64,000 bases of DNA. It comes from Leishmania donovani. Its lineage: Eukaryota; Euglenozoa; Kinetoplastea; Trypanosomatida; Trypanosomatidae. Below are positions 8,479-18,400 of the stretch, piece after piece. The notes beneath the pieces were generated by a model, which did no database searches, had not been told where the DNA came from, and was given only the letters and a program-made list of their open reading frames with translations. The stretch's first letter is position 1. Each line of letters starts with the position of its first letter. The stretch lies in NCBI RefSeq assembly GCF_000227135.1, contig NC_018256.1, positions 365,968 to 429,967 of the forward strand, written 5' to 3'. Position numbers and translations under genes: made by a program.

Positions 8479-10894
8479 GGCGGCTTCCTTCGAATTGACG
8501 TTCTTACCTCTGTGTGTCTGTGCGTGATGAGGAGGCGTCAGATCGAAGAGATGGTACTCGGCGCACGCGTACTTACGTGCTTCGCTTTTCGTATCACCTC
8601 GCGCTTTACAGCGCGCGTGTTTCCGACGGATTCACGACTTCGCGCCGCTGCTCGTGTTGGTCTAGAGCGAGACGGAGACCGACTTTTGTATTTCGTTGGA
8701 AAAGTCGAACGCTAGGTGCCGATGAAGAGGCGTTGGTTGTCGTTTTGAAGTTGCTTTCCAGACCCTCTTCAAAAAAAAAGGAAATCAGGAACACAGACTC
8801 AAGACAAGGTGCGCCCTTGATGAAGGGAAAAGGGTGCCGTGTGCCATGCAGGCGCAGGGGATGTGTATTCCCTGTGTGAGCTACGCTGCTCCTCGACGGC
8901 ACTCAATACCAGTCTTCCACACACTAGAGAGTGAACCCTCAGGGCACTCAAACCCTCTCCGCCCATTTGGGAATGGAAACTGAAGAGTCCTATTTCCACT
9001 GCTGGTTTCGGTTTGCTGCGATTGGTGCTGGCTTGTTTTTCTTTCTCATCTCTTCTCATATCCTTTTCCTTGCACGTTTCTCTCCCCGTAATGTCCATTA
9101 TACGGCGCTTCGCTCTCTCTCCTCTACTTGGCTGCTGCTTCACATTTCTTCCCGCCTTTCACGTTGGCCACACAAACGCAGTCTTCCCTTTTTTATTCCA
9201 TTCTTTTTGTCCCGTCTGCTTACTTCTTCCCTCTTCCCTTCTCCAGGTTTCACTAGCGACACACATCTTGTTTGAGAGTGTGTGTGCGTGTGTGCCTACG
9301 CGCGTTCCCCATTGCCTCTGAGCGCGTAAAAAAAAGTTTGCGATTATCATCAAACGCTCCGTTCGCCCCCTCCCCCCAACGTTTCCTCGAAAGACTAACA
9401 AAACATAGAAAATAGACGACGATAGGAGAAGTTCGCCGTTTTGCTGTCACCCGCGTTACGTCCAGTAGCGACCTGCAACCACCTCGGATATGTAAGCACT
9501 ATATAACCATATTTGTGAGACTGTACTTCATTGCGCTCTTTTCCTCTCTGGTTTCCTTTTCTCGCCTGCTACGCGTTTCTTGTATGTGTTGTATTGGATG
9601 AGGACAAATTAATGCTTTTTGACAAAAAAGTTTATCGTGTGTCTCTCTTTCTCGTGCTGAGGAGCAAACAGTAGAGGAAGGAGAGAGAGGCACGATACGT
9701 AAGCAGATCGCATCTCTCTCTCTCTGTGCGTGTGTACATTTCTCCTCCACTCCTTCTGTCTTCCTCTGTCCTCGCTGTCGCCGTCAACAAATTTGGTCGC
9801 ACTCCTTTTCGCGGATTTTCGTTCTTTCTGTCTCTTCCCTCCTCCCATTCAAGCCTTCTCTCTTACACACGACGTCAACGCTTTCTTTGTCGTCTACCCT
9901 CGCCATGTTCATCCCTCTCCAAATCCTTTTCTCTTTCTGACTTCTCCGTTGTCTGCCTCCTTTTCCGGGCGGCTCTTCGCTCTGGTCTTCCTCGTCGCCC
10001 TGTGCCTTCTACTGAACGCACCAGCTTTCCCCCTTTTTTTCTCCTTGGCTGTGCACGTGTGTGTGTGTGTGTGTATTCTACGCTGCCCGAGCAGCTGAGG
10101 AGCGCAGAGAGATCAATACAATACTTCTCCCCCAAAAAGAATATATATCGCCATTTTCGCGCTTGGGCTCTTCTTGTTGCGGTTCTCTGCCGTCTTTGAG
10201 ACACTCCGTTTCACTTTTGCGTACCTTCTTTTGTTTTGTCTCTCTGCCGTCGTTGCGACTTTTCTGGCCATCGGTGTGTCGATGAATGTGTCTGGGTAGG
10301 TGGCGTTTTTCCTTCTTTCCTCTCTCATCTTTGAGTGAGTGTGCTTGTGTGTGCGCGCTTTTCCTCTCCGTCCTCGCTGTCTCCTGGGTCGCGTCGTCCT
10401 TGCTGATTCTGTGGAGTACATGCTTTGTACTTGGACCAGAGCAGCAAGCGCAGCGGCAACAAACGTTTCCGCTCTTTTTCCGTTCCTCCTTTAGGGGTTT
10501 TTGTTTTCCTCTTGGGCTGCTTCGCCGCTCTCCTTCCACATTTATTGAACCTTGGCTCGGCTGCTCCTCATTCCCCTTTCCCCCCTTTCACCTTTCCCCT
10601 CTATCATTGCTCATCGGCGTTCTTCGCCCTCTTCGTATACGTGTACGTGTGTGTGTGTGTCCTCGCATATCCGATTCCGTTTTGGGAACGCTGCCGCCGC
10701 TGGCTCTTTGATCGTGGAATTCCTCACTCCTCCATTTTCTGGCTTTCCCCCTGACCAGCTTCTCTGCGGTGTGGTACTCTCGTTGCAAAGGGCATACCAC
10801 ACACAAACGGAGTCGCGGCGCACGCCGACCACAGAATCTATATATATATATATATGTACATAGCGTCCCTGCCGCTGACGTTTCAGAAGGCGCG
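8479..10894. other. Intergenic region, strongly pyrimidine-rich
   Basis: About 2.4 kb. From roughly 9530 to 10760 the + strand is unusually rich in C and T, with GT runs at 10056-10075 and 10646-10661. A TA repeat precedes the next gene. Open frames here are proline/serine/leucine artefacts of CT-rich sequence. No gene can be supported. Confidence 0.6.
10839..10854. repeat. TA dinucleotide microsatellite
   Basis: About eight TA units end 40 nt before the start codon at 10895. Confidence 0.9.
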
Positions 10895-12193
10895 ATGTCA
10901 GGACGTTGCTTCTCGAAGAGTCTGGCGTCGGATGTCGACTCGGCCGCCGCTACCGAGAGCTCTCTCTCCGCAACCGAGGCGTCGACAGATGGCCATCGCA
11001 CAGGTAAGCAGCTTCGCCATGTCGCCTTTCTCCTTGAGAAGGACTTGAAGGAGACGGACACGGAGAAGGTGCCACGCGCTGCCTTTGCCGGCCGGCGCGG
11101 CGGCGCAGGTGCGCGGTCTACTGAAGAGCAATGGTCATGGAGTGGCAGGGCAGAGGCCGACGCGCTCCGGCAGCGTGCGCTGCAGTGCGGCGAGGATTTC
11201 GTTCGTGTGGCAAGCGGGCTCGGCTACGAGGTGGTGGCACACACTCCTACGGCGTTTCTTAAGCGCGGGATGTCAGAGAAGACGGCTGCGCCTTTTGGAG
11301 TTGCCCAACCCGAAAAGCAAGGTGGAATCGGCCTTGCGGTGGCGAAGAGTGCGACGGCGCGCGCTAGCACCGGCGCTGTCCCTCTCAGCTCGCCGTCGGC
11401 CGCCGAGACCACGGTGAGTCTTGCGGCCCCCTTCGGCTCCGGCGGCTCGCCGGTCTTCCCACGGAAGGGCGAACTCGACAGCTGCAGCAGCCGGTCCAGT
11501 TCCCTTGGCACCGAGGATCAGGTCGGCATGGTACCTGTGCTCAGCCCGCTGTTGCAGGGCAGCGAACCCGGCCAGCGTCGCCTCTCCACTGATGCGTCTC
11601 TGCGCGCACTCGAGGTGCAGGCTCCGCGCACGACTGGAGCGCACGCCGGGATATACCGCTACCCAGCCACGATCGCGTCCTTGCACTCCTTACAGGATAG
11701 CACGCCCAACTCGGTGGCAGACGGCAATGGCGTGCGCACGTCGCCCCACCGTTCATCCCGCACCGGCTTCGGGGCGGAGCATCACACGAACGACGGCGCC
11801 AACAGCACACGGGTTGTTCAGTGGACGCCTACCACGAGGCATCCTTCCCCGGCAAGAGGGTCGCCGGCGTCGCATCGGGCTTTGACGCCGCGCACAGTTA
11901 TTCCCACCCGCAACCACCCTGTCACCGCCTCACTCATGGTTCCTGGCCAGCAGAGCGACGCCTTTGCGGTCCGTCTCTCTATCATGGACGTCACCTCGTC
12001 CCGTACCAACAGCAACGCCAATACTTCCATGAGCGCCGAGCACCTAAACGGCCACGAATTCGCGAATGTCGGAGGCTCGCAGAACACGAACAACCGCTTC
12101 TTTACGTCTTCCACGGACGCATTGAACACACCAGCGGTGCGCATGACGGACGACGAGGATTGGCCGCGAGCGACGGGCCGCTTGATTCAGTAG
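10895..12193 (+). CDS. Hypothetical Ser/Thr/Ala-rich protein, 432 aa
   Basis: The function is not recognised. ATG 10895 (MSGRCFSKSL) follows a TA repeat and a TTTCAG that could serve as a weak acceptor. An upstream in-frame extension translates the TA repeat into alternating Tyr and Ile, so it is unlikely to be coding. The N-terminal 130 residues hold the only folded-looking part: a charged helix-like segment (KQLRHVAFLLEKDLKETD) and a second one around residues 85-120 (EADALRQRALQCGEDFVRVASGLGYEVV). The rest is low-complexity Ser, Thr, Pro, Gly and His sequence, probably disordered. I see no membrane segment or catalytic motif. SIDER2-like copy 2 lies about 1.05 kb after the stop. Confidence 0.75.
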   Translation: MSGRCFSKSLASDVDSAAATESSLSATEASTDGHRTGKQLRHVAFLLEKDLKETDTEKVPRAAFAGRRGGAGARSTEEQWSWSGRAEADALRQRALQCGEDFVRVASGLGYEVVAHTPTAFLKRGMSEKTAAPFGVAQPEKQGGIGLAVAKSATARASTGAVPLSSPSAAETTVSLAAPFGSGGSPVFPRKGELDSCSSRSSSLGTEDQVGMVPVLSPLLQGSEPGQRRLSTDASLRALEVQAPRTTGAHAGIYRYPATIASLHSLQDSTPNSVADGNGVRTSPHRSSRTGFGAEHHTNDGANSTRVVQWTPTTRHPSPARGSPASHRALTPRTVIPTRNHPVTASLMVPGQQSDAFAVRLSIMDVTSSRTNSNANTSMSAEHLNGHEFANVGGSQNTNNRFFTSSTDALNTPAVRMTDDEDWPRATGRLIQ

Positions 12194-13238
12194 GGCAAGA
12201 ACGGGACAACGCCGGTTTTTGTTACCGCACCCCTGCTTCGTTTTCTTATCGGCTTCCTTCGACGTTTGGCGTTGACTTTGTTGCCTCGAGGGGTCGTTTG
12301 GGCCGACAAACACGCCTTCTCATTACCACTCTCGCATCACTCCCGGTCTCACTCTTTGTCCACACAGCGTTGTTTGCGTCTGGGTGCGCATTCACGCCGC
12401 GAACACACACACAAACACATACATCTGGTGAGAGGCTTTGCTTTTGTATTTGCGCTGTTGCCCTGCCACGTCACGTGGCCCTCTTTTTTTTCCGCCGCGT
12501 TTTTTTCTTTTGCTGATCTCTCCCCCTCACCCCCTCTGAGTGGCACTCGCTCAATCTTCTTATGCTTCTCCCTCTGTCTTGTCTGTTTTACCATCTCTCC
12601 CTGCATGCGCGCACCTCTCATTTTCTTCCTCCCGACTGTGGCCACACCGTACTACAGCCGTGCATCGCACTCAAAGAAGCCAGGCAACCTCATTTTCATT
12701 TACCTACTTCTTCACCTTTTCCTTGTGACTCTCTCTCACTCCGTCCGTCTAAGCAACTATACATTTCTCTCCACGTTTCTCACTGAAACGTAATTGTGGT
12801 CCTTTCCATTGTATTACACTCGCTTGCCGGCTAGAAAATAGGAAAGGTGCGCGCGCACACACACGCACAAATGACGAGCGGAAGAGCGACCCGAAGTTGA
12901 TCTTGTGGGCCTCACGTGAACCCGCCGCGCTCCTTTTTCCTGTCGCTTTCTTCACCTCTATTTCTTTTGTGGTTTGGTGAGGGGTGTCTTCCTCATCTTT
13001 TTTCTATCTTTCATTGACGTGTGTGTGTGTACCGTTTACATTTATCAACATTACATATATATATATATTTCCAATGTGTGTGCGCGTATGTGCGTGCGCG
13101 TTGACGAGCGACACACACACAAAGGGGAATGCCTCCGGTATACACGCGTGAAGGGGCAGTGTACCGCTATCATGTGCTCGGGGGGGGGGGTGATGTGACC
13201 CTGCCGCTGTTCTTTTTTCGCTCTCTTTCCTCATGACC

Positions 13239-13782
13239 GGGGGTAAGGGACACCTAAGTGTGGTGTCCAGGGTCCGTTACACCCCACGTTGTGTGTGAGG
13301 AAGGCAAGCACCCCCTGTCCCCTGCCAATGCCGAACATCCTCTGGTGGTGGCAGGGTCAAGCAGCTGTGACGTAGGGGTGGACAGGGCGATGTGTCGCTG
13401 CTGATGTCGGCGGTCAGGTCGTGGATGGCGTTGCGCCGGAGCGGCCTGCGGCAGTGAACGCACTTGCGCCATCCATCTGGTGGGCATGGTGTCGCCGCAG
13501 CTCGAGCGCATCCCCGCCCCGCGCCTCACACTGCCTGCTGGCGGGGGGAGCCTGAGCTACCCCGAGGGACGCACGAGGTGGGGACCGGCGCAATGTGAGC
13601 CGCTGTGAGGCGGCCTCCGCTTCGCAGGCCGGTAGTGTTTTGAGGCAGAGGCCATGCTCGGATGACGGAGTCGGCGCATTGCTGTAGAGCGTGTGCACGA
13701 CTGCTTTGCGCCACGCGATGGGGGCCTGCGACATGCCGGGTAGAGTGTTGTCGAGCTCACGTTGCGTGGCGGAGAACGGACG
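13239..13782 (+). mobile_element. SIDER2-like short retroposon, copy 2
   Basis: This is a direct repeat of 4428-4971. Reading both copies through, I find three substitutions in about 530 bases, plus differences in the leading G run. It ends at the same GAGAACGGACG, and an A-rich stretch follows (13783-13830), which would suit a retroposon tail on the + strand. It lies in the likely 3' flank of the 432-aa gene, or in the kinesin upstream spacer. Near-identity is unusual because SIDER copies are normally divergent. Confidence 0.75.
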
Positions 13783-15097
13783 TGTGAAACGTAAAGAAAC
13801 AGACAAACAAAAGCCACAAAAAAGGCGCTGAGATCGGCGTCTTTTGTTTCGGGTAAATTCTCTTTCACTTGTGTAACTTTTTCGCGTTTTCTCACTGTTT
13901 TTGTGCCTGATGCCTTCACGTGAATGGCTCTTGTGCTTTTTTTTCATAATTGCTCCCTTTTTTTTTCTTGTGTGTGCCCCGTGTCTTTATCGCATGTGCC
14001 TGCTTGTGAGAATTATGTGTGTCCTCACGTGTGTGCGTCTGCATCTCTGTGTTAGTGTGCGTTGCACCACCACATGGCTTTCGCTTGCGCTGATTCGTTT
14101 GCGTTCGTGAATGCAGACGGTAGCATTTTTTTTCGTCATATTTAGGTGTTTTTTTTTCGGTGGCTTGTACTCGGCGCTGGTCTGATTGGTCGTTTTTTTC
14201 TATTCTAGTAGCAGCTCTTGCCTCCTCCTCGTAGCTTCCAATGAGTCTCTCGATCTCGCTGTGGACCTGCTCTCGCGCTTGTGTAGTTTCGCTGTTTCTC
14301 CAGTGTGAGAAAGCGTACTACTATCACTGTGGCAGCAGTGTGCTTTTACGTTCTCTTCTCCATTTGTGTTTCGATGGGGGCTGCCAGCGCTGCATTGTGT
14401 CATCAAAATGCGCGTGATAGTGAGAAGTAAGCATGAGGCAACAACCCAAGAGAAGAAAAGGCACATTACCGGCGCACCACGGACGCCAACGGATTCTTTG
14501 CAGCGTGGCGGCGGCTGACCAGTTTGCTGTCTAGCTTCTCCTGCTTCTCTCCACTACCCAAGTCATGTGCACCTTGATGACACGCCCTCTGCCGCTGTAC
14601 TTCTCTCCCACCTCTTTTCCTCTTGCCTTCACGCAGTGACAGCGGCAGCACTGCTCAATGGCCAATCACGCGCTTTGGGCACAACACGCAAAGAAGTACA
14701 AGAAAACGCAGGTGTGCACACGCTTACAATAGAAGGAGAGTGTCACCATTGTTACGGATTAACTGCAGGGCAGAGGCGTTCTCCTCTTCCTCTTTCTCTT
14801 CCTCTTCAGCACTATATCTCACACGTCCACGAATCGTGGAGGAGGCCGCTCCCTGACGTGTACGCAAACTAAAAAAAAAGATTAGATATCACGAGAGAAC
14901 ACGCAACCAGAAGGAACAGGCGCCCCTCTACATATCCGCACACACATACACACACACATTGACGCGCCCACGCAACCACAGTACAAGAAGGTGTGCATCC
15001 GTGTTTAGCGTGTGTCTCCCTGCTACACACGCAGACGCTGTATAAGGCTGTTCAATATTCTTCTTTCACACGCACACACGCACACCGTACATATTAT

Positions 15098-15125
15098 ACA
15101 CACACACATATATATATATATGTGT
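15098..15125. repeat. CA then TA compound microsatellite
   Basis: A short CA run passes directly into about six TA units, roughly 300 nt upstream of the kinesin start and probably in its 5' spacer. Confidence 0.85.
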
Positions 15126-15427
15126 ATGCGTATATGTATTCTTTTTCTCGCTCTTTCGTTTCCCCGCTCACATCTGTCGCCGTACAAAAAAGTTCATTGC
15201 CTTTTTTGTGTTGGCGTGCTCGCTACCGGCAGACCTCGTCGTCTGCGGACCTGTGTGCGTGTGCTGATCGTCGCGAGGTTTGATCTCTTCGCATCTCCCT
15301 TTTGCGCTTGTGTGTGTGCATGTGTGTGGGTGTATCTCCTCTCTTTGCAAGTACCGCTGGACTCTCTCGAGAGAGCCGTGCACAGTCCTCCCCCTTTTCT
15401 TTTTCACCGCCATTAAGGGCCGGGCGG

Positions 15428-18400
15428 ATGCTGCCTCGTGAGTTGGCCCGCTCACCGCACATGAGCTCTGGCGGCTCGGCGATGACGCAGCCAAAACGGC
15501 CGACTGGCCCTCCAGGCACTCGCCCCATGTCTGCTGCCTCTCCTCTCATCACGCTCTCGCAAAACCAGCTGCCTCTGAGGAGTTCGACACCTTTGCCGCC
15601 GCGCAGTGGTGTGTCGTCGACTATGGCCTCGCGGCCAAGCTGCAGCATTTCCGGCAGTTTCCAGCCCACACCCAGCATCCTGGGCGCGCAGGAGGAGAAG
15701 GTGCGCGTCGCGGTGCGCTGCCGTCCTCCGAATGCGGCCCACGGGGAGCACAGTGATGACATCATCGTGTCTATGAACCCGTCAGCGAACGAGGTGTACC
15801 TGCTGGACCAGGAGGCTGCGCCGTGGCGTCTGGACATGCCGCTGTGGTCGTGCTCTGGCGTGGCCCTCGACGGCTCACATGCGGTGTCGCAGGCTGGCGT
15901 GTACGAGGCGGTTGGGCGGCCGCTTCTGCAGCACGCACTTGACGGCTACAACAGCACGCTCATGGCGTACGGGCAGACAGGTAGCGGCAAGACCTACACG
16001 ATGATGGGCGACCACCGCGATAACGAAGGCGGCGAAGGGGCCGGCATTATTCCTCGCATGTGCCGCGACCTTTTCCACGAGCTGAACAACCGCTCCTTCA
16101 CCGCCCCCAGCGGCGAGCGCCTCAGCTGGGAGGTGCACGTGCGATACGTCGAGGTATACTGCGAGAAGATCAGCGACCTCCTCAACTGTGGCGCGTCGGT
16201 CGGCATTCGCGAAGAGATCACACCGCAGAGCGCCACTTTCGCTCTGGTCGGTGCTCGCCGTGTCAAGGTAACCGCCACAGATGACCTTCTGCAGGCGCTT
16301 GCAATCGGCAACAAGTGGCGCCGCACGGCGGCCACGAAGCTCAATGACCGCAGTAGTCGCAGCCACGCTCTCTTTTTGATTGACTTGACGGAGATCATCT
16401 CTTTCACTGAGCCTGACGGCACCGTCGCCAGCGCACCGAGCAAGAGCCTCAGTATTCGCCTTGTCGACCTGGCCGGGAGCGAGCGGGTGAGTGAGACAGG
16501 GGTGCACGGGCAGAAGCTGAGGGAGGTAAAGGACATCAACCTCTCTCTCTTCACCCTTGGCTGCGTGATCGAGTCCCTCTCTGACCCCAAGCGGCGCGGT
16601 ATCAAGCCACCGTATCGTGACAGCGTGCTGACGAAGCTCCTTCGAGATGCCTTCGGCGGCAACAGCAAGACAACAATGGTTTGCACAATCAGTCCTTGCG
16701 AAGCGCAGCGCCTGCAGACGGTGCAGACGCTCCACTACGCAGCCAAAGCGCGCCGTGTGCTGAACAAGCCTCGCGTCAAGGAGGACCCATCCGCTATGGA
16801 GCTGCGCCGCGCCAACGAAGAGCTTGTGGCGCTGCGGCGCCAGCTGGATGAAGCGCAGCGCAACGGCAACCACTACGAGTCCATCGAGGCGGAGCTGAGG
16901 GAGGCAAACATGCGGCTGCGCCGCGAGCAGAAGGAAGCGAGGCTGCGCAAGCAGGTGATGGAGAGGCGTGAGGCAGAGCTAGCTGCTCGGATGCGGGAGC
17001 TGGAGGACCAGCGTGAGGCCTACGAGGCGCAGATGCAGGCGCTCGAGGCCGAGGCCGAGCGAGCGCGTGCGCAGCAGGAGAAGCGCGAGGAGGAGCTGCG
17101 TCGGGCACACGAGATGGCCACCGAATACGCACGTGACCGACTCAAAGAGATGGAGGAGCAGTGCGTCTCCGCCGAGGCAGCGCTTCGCTCCAGAGAGGAG
17201 GAGCTTGTGAAGAAGCAGCGTGCCATCGAGGAGAAGATGCGGGCAGCAGAGGCGAGCTCGCGGTGCCGCATTGATGAGTTGCAGCGGCAGCAGAAGGACA
17301 TGGAGAACGCGCTGAAGGAGAAGGAGCGGTTGACCTCGATGCACGAGCGCGAGATGCGCCACAAGTACAAGCAGGCCGAGGAGAATCTGAGGGCCATGGA
17401 GAAGCGTAACTTCCAGATGGAGGAAGAGTGGGCAGCCAAGGTCAGGGCCCTCGAGGCGACTGCGAAGCAACGAGAGGAGGATGTGGCGCAGCGCATTCGT
17501 GAGGCGCAGGGGGCGCAGTGCAAGGCCGAGGCCGCGGTGCGTCGGAAGGAGGAGGAGCTGCAGCGGAGGTGGATCCAAGTCGACAACGAGGCACGGCGGC
17601 TGCAATCCGAGGTGGCGGCGAAGGAGGCAGAGCTGAAACGGCGCGTGCAGGAGGCGAACCGCAGCACGGAGCAGCGCGAGGAGGAGCTCAACGAGCGTCT
17701 GCGCAAAGCAGAGTACGAGCTCAGCCGTCGTGAGCGTGAGACAGCGCAGAAGCTGCTCGAGGTAGAGGCACTTCAACAGGCGACTGAGCTGCAGTCGGAG
17801 ACGACCCGCGCGAAGGAACGAACGATGAAGGAGGCCCACAACGTCCGCACCGAGTCCCTGGAGGCTCTTGAGGCGCAGCTTCAGCAGCGCCAAGAGGAGC
17901 TGCGCAAGCAGTTCGATGAGGTGATGCAGATGAAGAGAGCATGGAATGCGCAGCACGCGGAGCAGAGGCAGAAGCTGCAAGCAGAGCACGAGGCCGCCCT
18001 GCAAGCTGTGAAGCAATGGGAGACTGACGTCTCTCAGCGGGAGATGGAGCTGCGCCGGCAAAACGACGAACTTGCTGGCAAACTGCGAGCGCAGGAGATG
18101 CAGCTAGAGAAGCAGCAGATGATGCTGCTGGCGGATAAGAACGAGTTCGAAACGGCGATGCAGCGGGAGAGGCGTGCGATGCTTCACACGAGAGAGGAGA
18201 TGCAGCTCGCCCAGGATCGCAACGACGTGGACTGCAAAATGCGGCAGGATAAGCTGCGCGAGTGGGAGACGGAGCTGCGCGACCGCCGCGCCGAGATGGA
18301 GGCGACGCAGAGGGAGCGCGAGGCGGCGCTGCGGCAGAAGGAGATGGCGCTGGTTGCGCTGCAGGATGCGACGATGGCAAAGGAGGTGGAGCTCTATCAG

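Larger units (their letters stand above)
12194..15427. other. Intergenic region with SIDER2-like copy 2
   Basis: About 3.2 kb. Contents are CT-rich spacer (12460-12790), a short TA repeat near 13054-13069, the SIDER2-like element (13239-13782), T-rich tracts (13930-13970 and 14120-14160), and CA/TA repeats (15060-15125). A 101-codon frame at 14567-14872 has no supporting feature. No gene is called. Confidence 0.6.

Noticed and set aside
16979..18061. Long Leu-rich minus-strand frames under the kinesin
   Set aside because: They arise because Glu/Lys/Gln codons of the coiled coil read as Leu/Phe/Ser on the other strand.
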